Positions 10,474-21,254 of a DNA stretch of 64,000 nucleotides are shown piece after piece (positions within the stretch are counted from its first letter, which is position 1; every line of letters starts with the position of its first letter). The DNA comes from Xylogone sp. PMI_703. Its lineage: Eukaryota > Ascomycota > Leotiomycetes. The notes under the pieces are model-generated. The model was not told where the DNA came from. It searched no databases and was given only the letters and a program-made list of their open reading frames with translations. The position numbers and the translations under genes are program-made. Where the stretch lies: the NCBI GenBank assembly GCA_021399445.1, contig JAJTUQ010000010.1, forward strand, positions 620,001-684,000, written 5' to 3'.

Positions 10474-11823
10474 ATGACGACGAACGAGCCAGAGCCTAGA
10501 GTCTGGGAACACAAGAGACGGAAGTACCATACGAAGGACCGTCTTGGTTGCCTCTCTTGCAAACAGATTCGAGTCAAAGTACATGGTTGATCACCAGTAC
10601 AGGAATATCAGATATTCGCTGACAACTTCTGCAGTGTGACAAAGGCCAGCCAATTTGCCTGCTCTGTTCTAGAACGAAAAGGACATGCCAATATGAAGCG
10701 CGCAATCAGGACCGCGCTGGACTGCTTAGGGAAATAGCGATAGCTTCAATCACAACAACCGCTCCAAATCAAACGCCGAGGCCCTCATGGGCCACCACCG
10801 TCGCCGAATCTATCCTGAGCCCACACATGGCACTACATACCTGTGAAAGCACAAAGGTAACATCAACCTCAGCTCTGATGCACCACACGGTGCACAACAT
10901 CGGTTCCGTCTTCGGGTTGCCCCTCGATCCAACCCTCTGGGACCTAATCTACAGGCACGAAATATCTCCTAGAAGCTGTCCTTGCCACCTCGGCCTGCCA
11001 CCTACGACACCATGCACCAGATCCGGGTCCACATCGTACCGCCCAATACATCCTCGAAGACCTTGCGCTCAGATCCTTCCGCCCAGCCCTCTTGGAGTCT
11101 CTGTCGCAGCAGCGGTCAGATGCACTGCTATTGACATGCATGATGCTCAACACCGCTATCTTAGCATCAATCGACGACGACGACGTGGGGAGTATGTGCC
11201 CTCGTGCGTCGTGGGTATTCCAGGGCGGCAAGGACAGTCTCCGCTGGCTCACGCTGCAAATGGGGCTCAAACCTCTGCTGATGGCTACAAAGATGTACCA
11301 TGAGAAGAGTGTGTTACAGCCGATCTTTAGGTCGTCGGACGAGGACGACATTACCTCTGCTGAGGGAGGAGAATTGGGACAGGTGCCAGAGACGTGGGCA
11401 AGGGTTACCTCTGCAGGTGAACCACACACCGGGGCTTTTCATGATCCAGTTAGAATGCTGGCGAAAATACGACTCCTTCGTCCGTCTCCAGGGAATACGC
11501 TCCGATATGTGCGCTTTATCGGCACGCTAGAACCAGAGTTCCTCACGCTTCTAGAAAACCGGGATGAGAGGGCTCTATGGATCTATGGGTATTGGCTAGG
11601 GCTGATGGGCCGGTTGAAGGCGTGGTGGTGTGGTCGACACATGCAGAGAGATCGAATGGCAATTCGAGATTTCCTTATGGAGAGAGCCGTCTGTCATCGC
11701 CAGAACGGGGAAGGCAAAATCTGGGAACAATTGATGGAAGATTATAACTCGGTTGAGGATATCGATCCAATGTCACTCCTGGAGCCACTGTCGCCTGTCC
11801 AGCTGGGGCTAGAAAGCCTGTAG
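10474..11823 (+). CDS. Zn(II)2Cys6 transcription factor, apparently frameshifted
   Basis: Exon 1 (from the ATG at 10474, or possibly 10450) ends at 10578. A 56-nt intron (10579-10634) splits the zinc cluster, which reads CLSCKQIRVK then CDKGQPICLLCSRTKRTC, a complete C-x2-C-x6-C-x5-C-x2-C-x6-C. The frame continues to LPLDPTLWDLI near 10950. There the homologous-looking continuation (KYLLEAVLATSACHLRHH and everything to the stop at 11823) lies in a different frame, starting at about 10954. A one-base gain or two-base loss explains this best. The alternative is a 51-nt intron with a weak GTTCCG donor, but that would remove a segment that looks like part of the fungal transcription-factor domain. 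It is divergent from the esterase and may once have regulated it (inference). Confidence 0.65.
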
Positions 11824-12268
11824 ACCCGATCAATTCTAACCCCATTGGACTCATATCAAACAGAGGAGGGAACAACCTGAGTCTAGAAAGCACGTTGAGT
11901 CCTAATTTATGTGTAGTACCTGAGAGACAACTTCTTCTGGTAATCACTAATATATATTCTATCTGCAGGAACATCGATACTGAGAGGCATGCGGGAAGGC
12001 TCGTGTCGAGTCCCAGTAAACTTCTTTCGCCTTCCAAAAAAAAGGGAAAAAAAAGGAAAAAAAGAGGAAGCTTGAAATATCCAGCAGAGGCCGCGGTAAA
12101 TATTAAGCTAGATCATTCTGAACTTTGGAGTTAGCCTAGTCCATATTGAACATTTGCTCTAAGGAGTAACTATGCGCGACTAGAATTGCGACATATGTAT
12201 ACCGAACGCCATACTGCCGTAGCTAGTTTATTGTAGGAAAGGGGAATGCTACACGATAGTAAGCTTAC
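11824..12268. other. Regulator 3' flank leading into the transposon island
   Basis: No gene is visible. A purine-rich tract (runs of A and GGAAAA) lies around 12036-12066. The copy of TAAGCTTA at 12260-12267 is the probable left target-site duplication of the outer mobile element. Confidence 0.5.
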
Positions 12269-12445
12269 GGGGTTCCAGTTCAACGCGGGTTATAATCAGC
12301 TCAACGCGGGTAAGTCGCGTAACGTTCGGCAAAACGTCGGCCGGGGTCGGAGAAACTTTTGCGCAAGCTCAGGAAAGGTAAATGAGATTAATCCGGTATG
12401 TTCAGCATATGCTCGCTCTATAGGCTCTATGGGCTCTATACTATA

Positions 12446-12532
12446 GGCTCTGTATCGCTGTAGGCTCTGTATCGCTGTAGGCTCTGTATCGCTGTAGGCT
12501 CTGTATCGCTGTAGCTCTGTATCGCTGTAGGC
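12446..12532. repeat. Tandem 17-bp repeat (GGCTCTGTATCGCTGTA)n
   Basis: About five head-to-tail copies of a 17-bp unit lie inside the left half of the outer element. Diverged copies in inverted orientation occur in its right half (about 15885-15925, reading TACAGCGATACAGAGCC). This shows that the repeat belongs to the palindromic element and predates the hAT insertion. Confidence 0.75.
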
Positions 12533-12560
12533 TCTGTAGGCTCCGGAGGCTCTGTATACA

Positions 12561-15500
12561 TAGGGCTCCGTTCGAATCGGTTCGAACCGGATTTTGAGTA
12601 AATCCGAATCCGATCCGTTTTGACGGATTTGATTGGCTCAAAATCCGTACGGATTTGTCAGCGAATCCGAATCCGATTCGAAAATCCGCGGATTTGCATC
12701 ACGTGATTTAGACTATTCCTTATTAGGAAGGCGGTGCATATTATTTGTACTAGAAACGGCAAAATTACATAATCGGATCTTTGAAGTTATAATTTGTATA
12801 TGTATTGATAATTCACATATTCATCTAACGTGAATATGAATATGATATCTGAAATCTATGTGAAATTCTCTATCGATTAATATACTTTACATCATGGTTA
12901 GAGTAGATTTGATGAAAATATTGAATATAATGTAACTGTATAATAAACTTATTCAAAATATATTATATTTTGACTTGAACAACTTAAATGCAGTACAATA
13001 TAACAACATTATATATAATTGAATTGAATCATATACATCCAGTGATTAATTATACTTTTAGAGATATACTGAATTAATATTGACCAATCATATTGAATAT
13101 TCATACTATTGTTCAAGGGTTTGTATATAATAGCTATTTTTAGAACATCTCTTGATTCAGGGGCAAAATGATAAAACTTTACATCCACGATATTCAACAA
13201 TCCAACAACAATATGTTCTATTCGAAATCTATTAGCCATGGAGAAAGTAGACAATCTAAGTGTGCTCACGTCTACCCGAACACGTCAAAATACTTATCCG
13301 AATTGGAAGAGGACACTGAAAGATGGTGGTATTTCTAGCCCAATGGCACCTCCTACACCAAAAAGGACTCGGCTTCGATTACTTTCAGTGTCTTCAATTT
13401 GTAGTATACCACAGGTTTTCTCTAGTTCAGTACTTTAATCGGTAGTTTCTACTTTAAATAACGAGATTACAGTATCCCAATCAATATCGCAAGTTGCTTA
13501 ACTACTTACTTCTGATATTATTGTTGTACAACCGGTTGAGGATATTGTGAAACTGTGAAGTTAAGTCTGGGAATACTTCAAAACCATAGATGAACTTATC
13601 TTACTACGATAGAGGCATGAAAAGTCAAATATCTCTGATTTGATGGAAAAGAAATATATCTGCCAGGTTAATTCAACCTGTAAATAGAGTCGTTTTGTAT
13701 TAAAGTTAAAAGGTTTGACTAATGGTTTGTCGTATCACTTACTAATTGTTTATCATATCATCAAACACTCAAAACCACTACGATTCGTCTTACGACGATA
13801 ATACCTGATTGGCTAGTAAAGGTAGACGAGCAAAATGTTGTTAACTTTGAAAATATACTCTTGAATTAGATTATTTCATCATACTAACCATTTATGGTCT
13901 ATGAAGATCTTACTTTTGCAACTATGATTAAAGCTGCCAAGAAAGCCAATATTTCGAGCAAGAACCTTCTTCAAGGAGACATAATATCAGATCAAATGAA
14001 AATAAGGTTATGGTCGGTAGATATAAAGCTAGAAGAACTATTAGAATCGACTTGTTCTACATTTGCGATAACATTTGACAGTTAGACGAACCAGAACTTT
14101 ATTCTTATGCTTACAATCAATATCACTTGGTTAACAGTTGAGTTTAAGTATATCAGAGCTTGTATTAAGTTTATAAAACTTCAAGGAACTTATTCAGGTG
14201 AAGTTATAGCATATATTATGATGGAAACACTAAATCAATATGATATTAGCTATAAACTGTTGACAATAACAACTGATAATGCTTCAAATAATGATATTTT
14301 ACATTCAGAATTGTATCAGAGATTAAAGTAATGGTATAACAATTATCTATGTGATTTCCCGATCGAGAGAATTATGCAATATTAATATAACTCTCAAATA
14401 CGCTGTTTTGCTTATATATTGAACCTGGTGGTTAAGGCTATTCTGAAAACTTTAAAAGTAAGCTTATATAAGGAAGCGAAGTAACTTCTCGAAGCTTCGA
14501 AACACGTTATCCAACCTTTATATAATGCTAGAAGTGCTATCTTTAAGCTTTGACTTCTGGTTTTATGGATTTCGAGGTCCCCTCAACGCCTTCAGAGATA
14601 AAAGAGTTCCTGAGCACCGAAAGTCATCAGTTATGACGTTGATACGTAGTGGAATAGCATATACAAGATGATATGCGATACAGAGGCTTGCAAAGGGTTC
14701 CTTGACTGCTTTACTGAAGCAGAGCCAGAGGTCGCTGAGTTAAGATTACAGGCTGAAGATTGGGCACAATTCTCGAATTTACAGGTTTTATTCAAACCGT
14801 TTCTTGAATATACAGAGTATGTATCTCGAGAACAACCATCGTTTCATATGACGGCGTTATTATTCGAAACCCTTGAGCAATAGCTTCTTGTTATTCTGAA
14901 CCCATAAGCTTAACATGATTCGACAATTGTTGAAGCTGTAGAAGAAGGAATTCGAGTTTTCCGTATATATCATGGTTATGTCAAAGATAATGATATTTAT
15001 TATATTGGATCACTATTAGACCCTCGAATCAAGGCAAAATATATCAGAAAGACTAGTAATAACCCTGACATAGTTATCAATCGAGTTAAAAGCTTCCTGA
15101 GCCGAACATACTCAACAGAACCAATGCTTCCTACTTTGACCAAAGTTTCCGACCATCTAAACCTTGAATACCGTATACTACTTCAGTATCAGGAAACAAA
15201 CCAAGAAGAGGCTGGGGATGATATTGACCAATACTTAGCCTTGCCACCGGTCAATTATATTGAAGGTTCTCAATGCCAGAATGAGTAGGTTTTAGAGTAG
15301 TAAAGAACACATGCCAAAGAGTTCCTTTCTATGGCCAGAGCCGCACGTGATTATTTGGCTATACCAACTTCAGAAGTTGACGTTGAACATATGTTCAATA
15401 GTGAGAGAGATATATTAGGTATACGGAGGTTTGCCATGAAAGGAGAGACCTTGGGAAGATTACTAAAATTGAAGGATACCTCTAATTAGTTATTATATAT

Positions 15501-15826
15501 ATAAGATGTATAATAAATCATGTACTATAACTATATAAATAAAAGTTTTCTGTATTCAATTATTACATATAAAGATAATATATTAATTTTTAGTCTAAAG
15601 CATAAGTTATATCTAAGTAAACAACAGTATTGTTTAAAGGTACTTCGTTTCTCACCAAATTTTGGTGTAAAGCGAAATAGATTCAAACGGATTTGTTCGA
15701 ATCCGCGGATTCGGATCGGATTTCTTATGTAAGCGGATCGAACTCAAAATTTGCAAATCCGAATCCTATTCGAAACCGGCGGAATCCGCGGATTCGAACA
15801 ATCCGTCCAATCCGAACGGAGCCCTA
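12561..15826 (+). mobile_element. hAT-family DNA transposon (degenerate, 3,266 bp)
   Basis: The element starts TAGGGCTCCGTTCG and ends CGAACGGAGCCCTA, an inverted terminal repeat. It is flanked on both sides by TGTATACA (12553-12560 and 15827-15834), an 8-bp target-site duplication typical of hAT elements. Subterminal regions are packed with ATCCG/CGGAT-rich motifs (for example AAATCCGAATCCGAT) in both orientations, which are typical transposase-binding repeats. The interior is AT-rich and holds a decayed hAT transposase. It is inserted into the outer element's central repeat region. Confidence 0.88.
13238..15489 (+). pseudogene. hAT transposase remnant
   Basis: Fragments of a hAT transposase lie in order on the plus strand but are broken by stop codons and frame changes. 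A catalytic-domain piece around 13894-14331 includes the signature TTDNASNN. A segment near 14400-14457 reads CFAYILNLVVKAILK. A C-terminal dimerisation-domain piece around 15330-15489 reads ARDYLAIPTSEVDVEHMFN followed by RDILGIRR. No full-length frame survives, so this copy cannot encode an active transposase. The N-terminal boundary is uncertain; the open frame from 13238 is only a candidate start. Confidence 0.8.
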
Positions 15827-16648
15827 TGTATACATTGAGCATATGCTTAGCATATGCTCAACTAGCCTACAGTAATACGGAACCTACAGTGATACAGAGC
15901 CTACAGCGATACAGAGCCTATAGTATAGAGCCCATAGAGCCTATAGAGCGAGCATATGTTCAGCATATGCTCAGTATATACTGAGAGTTTATAAAGTTTA
16001 TAGAGTTAACAGAGCCTATATAAGTTTACAATAATATAGAGTTAATGTTTACAGAAGGCATAAAGTCTCTAGAGCTTATAATACTTTTACGTTTTATACA
16101 TTATAGATTTTCAGCATATGCTCAGCATACCGGATTAATTATTCTTTAACCCCTCCTGAACTTGAAATTTTTTACCCCCGATGATGTCGCGTTGCACTAT
16201 ATCACTTACCCGCGTTGAGCTGATTATAACCCGCGTTGAACTGGGACCCGTAAGCTTACGACAACTTTCTGACACATATTGCTCCCTAGCGGTATCGGGG
16301 CTTGGAAGCCAGAACTGAATCTGTCCACTTCAAGAATTTTATCAATATACTGTGTTATTATGAGCCCGATCTCGCTCTAGTATCAGACCAGAAAGGTACG
16401 GATGTATTGATCAGAAGAGAGAGCACCATAGGCCGCTGACTTGGCAATTTTTGGCAAATCCCGATAATCCTTGATATGGCTAGTAAATCGTAAATAGGAG
16501 CGCAAACAGTAAAACTTCTTGGTGTATATATAGTTATACTGGGAGCCTGGATCAAACTGCAATCGCACACGTTTAATAAAATTTCAAAATTCCAAGGCGC
16601 ACACAGCACAGACCGTGGGATAAGACTATTTGTAAACGAGGTTTCAAC

Positions 16649-17499
16649 ATGAAGTTACCTGTTGCTGAGGCTTTGATCCCTCTGTTATCAACCGTTCTCG
16701 CTCAGGCGGAGCCATTAATTATCAATTTATGGCTTTCATTTATTGGACATACTACATCATAGAACGAGAATCCTTCTTAACCACGCGAGTATCTAGTGGG
16801 ATGATCTCCAAATATCGAACGAAAATGGCTGTGGACAGTTCATCTTCAATGGTGCTAGCGACTAATACAAGGTGAGTTCATACTTAGATAATTCATATAG
16901 GACTGGTACTCATACTTGCCATGTTCAGGGTGTTTTCCCGACGGGTGGTTTTGGCCGGTTGTAAATTTGTAATACAATAGTAACCCCTTCATGTACACCT
17001 TATAACCCTGATGACACGAATGAGTATTCTCCATTTGGGTTCGCGATTTTAAACCCGAATGTAGTCGCCATTGATGGTAGCGGCCTTGATCTTCAGCTTG
17101 TCGATGCATTTGGTTCCTCTCTCGTCGGCAGCGCCAGCTTTTCAATTGGATTCCAGCTTAATGAAACAGAAGTAAGACCCAAAAAATTGACACCTTTGAA
17201 GATTTCCTTTTTATTTTGAAGGAGTAACACAAGCTAACCGATTCAATTAGCTCCATGGCAGTAATTACACTATAACAGTCGGCTCTTTGGCCAGTGATTT
17301 TGCGGACACAGATCAGAGATCCAGCTTTAATTTCACTCCTGCGAAGGATGGACCGGGCCCATTCAAGATTGAACTCCAGGACCTTACACCCTATATCCTG
17401 TTTGAAGTGACTGCCTCTTTAAGCAATGGCCGCAACTTTGTTCGCTTTCCTAAATTCTTCGTCGATGATGTTGCTCTTGAAATAGAACCTCGTGCGTAG
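16649..17499 (+). pseudogene. Decayed gene for a small secreted protein of unknown function
   Basis: A start codon and signal peptide (MKLPVAEALIPLLSTVLAQA) lie at 16649. Downstream exon-like blocks are joined by good introns at 16872-16928 and 17172-17250. The blocks read WDDLQISNENGCGQFIFNGA, GVFPTGGFGRL, then a longer stretch rich in hydrophobic beta-strand-like sequence (NVVAIDGSGLDLQLVD; SFSIGF) and a last block ending at 17499 (NYTITVGSLASDF...FVRFPKFFVDD). Two in-frame TAA stops interrupt it, one after GASD and one after GFGRL. No good donor links the signal peptide to the first downstream block. The family was not recognised; the pattern suggests a secreted beta-rich protein. It sits between two transposon insertions. 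Confidence 0.55.
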
Positions 17500-18024
17500 A
17501 TTAGGTCTGGGATATAAGCTGTGCATTCTTCTGTTGAGGATCAGATCCGAAGAAGATTTATTTTATCTATTTGACAATTTGCATCAATCTTTAAGCCGCC
17601 ATTACTATTTTCCATCTTCAGCGGGGACTTGCTTACTCCAATGGTAAATGGTGCCAAAGAGGCTTTCCTCAATAGTTAAAGAGTTTGTATCTACGAATCA
17701 CTTGATTAGTATATAGATTTCGATAGCTAAAATATACATATATATTGAATTAATCTACCATTTTGAGGGTGTGCTGCGCGGGAGCGATCTTGGGCTTGCT
17801 GTGCAATGAGCGAAGGGTCGAATTTCTGTGCTGGTCCACCGCCATATTCCAGGGCGACATATTACCAAGGTACACCGTTGCGTTGCTACAGAGTATGCAT
17901 CATCAGTATGCATCGTCAGTATCAGAATCCCTAGAATTACTCTCAGAGCTGCTCAGGAATAGATCTGTAGATGCCACATTCTAGCTTGAACTAGTAAGGG
18001 CTCGCTGTATTACAGTACAGCTGT
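17500..18024. other. Intergenic stretch in the transposon island
   Basis: About 525 bp between the decayed secreted-protein gene and the deleted hAT copy. A short open frame at 17763-17984 has no recognisable features and is not supported as a gene. Confidence 0.45.
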
Positions 18025-18692
18025 GGCTGGCTCCTAACGAACCGGATCGAATCGGATTTTCAGTAAATCCCGAATCCGATCCGTTTTAACGGTTTTATTG
18101 GTTAAAATTTAATCGGATTTTCTCACGTGATCAACATTATACCATTTTAGGAAGGCGGTATAATATGTTTATACTAAAATTGTGATATTACATAATCAGG
18201 TATTTGAAAGTTGAACTTGTACGGAGTATGCAGTTTATAATTCATTCACACACTTAACATGAATTTAAATATAATATCTGAATTCTACGCAAAATTCTCT
18301 ATCGAATGCTACAATTTTCATTGTTCTTAGAGTAAATATTGGTAAAAATAATTAATATAACTAGATTGTAGATTAAACTCGCCCAAACTGTAACATAACC
18401 ACATACACAAAACAACCACTCCACGATCAATTGAATTGAACCACAGGTTTACAGTGATTAATCATGATTTCAATAATATGTTCAATCAATATCAACCAAT
18501 CAAATTGGGTATTTGTAATTTATTCAAGGATTCGTATATAATGGTTATTTTTAGAACACAGCCGAACGGATTTGTTCGAACTCGCGAATTCGAATCGGAT
18601 TCATTATGTAAACGGATTGAATTCAAAAGTACGTGCTCGATTCGATTCAAAACCGGCGGAATTTGCGGATTCAAATAAATCATCCAGCCTGT
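18025..18692. mobile_element. Non-autonomous, internally deleted hAT relative
   Basis: This ~0.67 kb segment has the subterminal CGGAT/ATCCG motifs and matching end sequences of the hAT element at 12561-15826. The left end has GGCTCCTAACGAACCGGAT. The right end has AACGGATTTGTTCGAA followed by GGAGCCCTA. Internal blocks also match, for example TTAGGAAGGCGGT near 18148 and TATATAATGGTTATTTTTAG near 18533. The transposase region is missing. The ends are diverged and I could not find a clean 8-bp target duplication, so the boundaries are approximate. Confidence 0.7.
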
Positions 18693-19103
18693 TAGGAGCC
18701 CTAGATTCTTGTAATTAATCGGTGATTCTCTATACTAAAGCATGGCCGATATGTTATACCCCTGCACCCCACCGGAAGGCAGACGGCAAGGTTATTTGCT
18801 CCCACCGGAGATGCCCTTGTTGTTTTCAACTCCATCTTCCTCTGCGAGCTGCCATGGATGTTCCATCATAATGGATAATCCGGGGAAATAGCTATGCGGG
18901 GAAGCTCTTGTAGATTGTGCTTCCCCTCTTGCAGGGTTGTTGCCGAGAAGCTCTGGCACTCCCCGCCGGATGCACCCTGGATACCTTCTCAATATATATT
19001 TTGATTGTATACAGCCATTTTTGAAAGATGAATTTTGTTTTCCAAGATACGGCCAGTTTTCAATTCATTTGCATGATACACAATATTGATCATTGCTTTC
19101 ACG
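18693..19103. other. Promoter region of the GH39-like gene
   Basis: This 411-bp stretch lies between the deleted hAT copy and the glycosidase start codon. No coding or repeat structure was recognised. Confidence 0.45.
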
Positions 19104-20643
19104 ATGTTGCTTCCCCTTCATTTGCTACTTGCGACTGTAGCTGTTGCCTCTCCAATAGAGAAACGTTCTGTGGCTGGAACCGCGGTGGTCCATCTAGGAA
19201 ATAACACCGGCGTCCCGCAGCATCTAGCTTCCGGATTCATTTATGGCATTCCTGATACACCTAACCAGATTCCTGATCATTTTTATACCGACATTGACTT
19301 CAAGTATGCCCGTGCTGGAGGAGCCCAGGTTCTCGCTCCTGGTAGAGGTTGGATATGGGGATTCACGGAATATAAAGTCAGTCCGACCACTCATCTAATC
19401 ACTCAACACCAGACCAGCATATGATTATCCATTAATACATAACTCTAATTACTTGTTGTATCTAGAATCGATTCGCATCGGCGTTATCAAATTATAAAAC
19501 TGCTCGCAAATATAACGCCCAATTCATTTTTCTAATCCATGATCTTTGGGGCGCAGACGGGACAGAGAACTCAACCGCTCCATTTCCTGGAGACAATGGG
19601 GACTGGACAAGCTGGGATAACTTCCTCACCCAATGGATATCGGATATGAAAACCAATGGTGCGACTACTGGCTTAGTCATTGATATCTGGAATGAGCCAG
19701 ATCTGACTGCCTTTTGGAAGCGGTCACAATCTCAGTGGATACAAATGTGGGGACGAACATACCACAGACTGAGGTATGATATTTTATTGAAAGAGATAAT
19801 CTAGTATTGTGACCTGACAGACTTCTTAGGAGTGACTTTGCGCAGGTTTCTATTACTGGACCGTCATTAGCCGGCGCGCCAGGCGCATCTAATACGTGGT
19901 GGACGAGCTGGTCCAGCTTTATTGCTAGTAACAACTCAATTCCTGATCAGTACTCATGGCATATGGAGGGTGGTGGCGGCGATATGTTGAGTTCTGTAGT
20001 AGTATTGAATACGCTTCGAGCCACCAATAAATTGCCCAGCAAAACGATTAATATCAACGAGTATGCAACTTTGGCCGAACAAGTTCCCTGCGGTGCTGCA
20101 TGGTGGATCTCGCAACTCGAGCGAGTCAATGCCTTTGGACTCCGTGGAAATTGGTTAAGCACTACGTCCCTTCACGATTTCATGGCTGGTCTCCTAGGTA
20201 AACCGGGGGCGGGTACCAGTTCTTATAATCCAACTGGGACTGGTTACTGGCCAGCTGCGGAGTTCCAAGTATACAAATATTACGCCCAGAACATGACCGG
20301 CAGCCGTCGCGCGACAAGCACAACAGCAGATTTACATGGCGATGTTTACGCAACCGTCTCCGACTCACAGCATACGGTGCGTTTACTTGCTGGAGCACGT
20401 ATCACCACTGGATCTTGGGGGATCGTAGTAGATGATCTTAGTGCCGTAGGCCTCCCGCAGAGTGGCGTACTCAGCGTTACAGCTTATGCCTTTAAAGGAT
20501 CGTCAAATCATTTCCAGGAATTTGACGCTCCTGTGAGCTTGGGGGTTACTCGGTATACCTACTCTGGCAATTCGGTTACACTTCCAATTAACCAGGCAGA
20601 TGCTTTTACTGCTTTTGCTTTTGAGTTCTCGACTAGGGCCTGA
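19104..20643 (+). CDS. Secreted clan GH-A glycoside hydrolase, GH39-like
   Basis: The model is join(19104..19376, 19466..19773, 19830..20643), 464 residues with two introns (89 and 56 nt). A signal peptide (MLLPLHLLLATVAVASP) precedes a KR site that could be a Kex2 propeptide cleavage. IDIWNEPD provides the expected acid/base Glu (E168). ININEYA supplies a candidate nucleophile (E271). Between them lie WHMEG and other aromatic-rich barrel segments. The C-terminal ~110 residues look like a beta-sandwich, as in GH39 xylosidase-like enzymes. It probably acts outside the cell on plant or fungal polysaccharide. The exact family and substrate are inferred from motifs alone. It lies next to the PKS cluster but has no obvious role in it. 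Confidence 0.72.
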
Positions 20644-21254
20644 TAGTACTGAAGCAGAATGTTAGCATTGGCTTGGACCTGGCCTAGGCTTTCATTAAAT
20701 GCGCTATTATGGCAGCTAATGGAACATATTGCTATCGTAGTAACCTGCACTCAACTATGAAATGTGACTTCTGAATTAGAATTTAAAGTTAATTCCATGG
20801 TTAAATTTCTTCTTTGCACAAAGTTCGTGCATCTCGATATATCTACCGTGATATAAATGCTCATCTACCCCATTCTTCAACAAGTGAATTTATTCTTGTG
20901 TACACTCTAAACTAATAACTAGTACTGATATTACTGTATACAAAAAGTGTGTATAATTTATCTTATAAAAATACTTCAAGCGAATCACAACATAGAATTT
21001 CTGAAATCTTCATAGTAAGCATATGAATATGTTATATGACAGAAAAAAGAGCAACTAACAATAACTATGAACATATAAAGGATGATAAACAAAAGAAATT
21101 CTTAAACATGCCTCTAAATAAGTAAACTAGAATAAACATAGATAAACAGACTAGGCCTCCGAGATCTCATAGAAGTACAAAATTGAAACTGTATTCTTTG
21201 ATCTGAACGAGTGTCATAAACCAATGAGCTTACATAGTCCTTTAGTGATTAGTC
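20644..21254. other. Convergent intergenic region before the NR-PKS 3' end
   Basis: An AT-rich 611-bp gap between the convergent 3' ends of the glycosidase and the NR-PKS. No gene or repeat was recognised. It is a natural left border for the polyketide cluster. Confidence 0.5.

Larger units (their letters stand above)
12269..16249. mobile_element. Outer palindromic transposable element (non-autonomous), split by a nested hAT
   Basis: Near-perfect terminal inverted repeats of about 46 bp lie at 12269-12315 and 16204-16249. They contain CAGTTCAACGCGGG and a second TCAACGCGGG unit. TAAGCTTA flanks both ends (12260-12267 and 16251-16258), consistent with an 8-bp target-site duplication. The internal sequences next to the TIRs are also partly inverted copies of each other: the GCATATGCTCGCTCTATAGG stretch near 12409 recurs inverted near 15940-15960. 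Without the nested hAT and its target duplication the element would be about 707 bp with no coding capacity. The superfamily is not certain; the 8-bp duplication fits hAT-like elements. Confidence 0.75.

Noticed and set aside
12441..12641. Open frame coding a repetitive Ser-Leu-Gln-Arg-Tyr peptide
   Set aside because: It is a translation of the 17-bp tandem repeat inside the mobile element, not a gene.
17763..17984. Possible small gene between the decayed secreted-protein gene and the hAT derivative
   Set aside because: No recognisable motif; it lies in a decayed, repeat-rich region.
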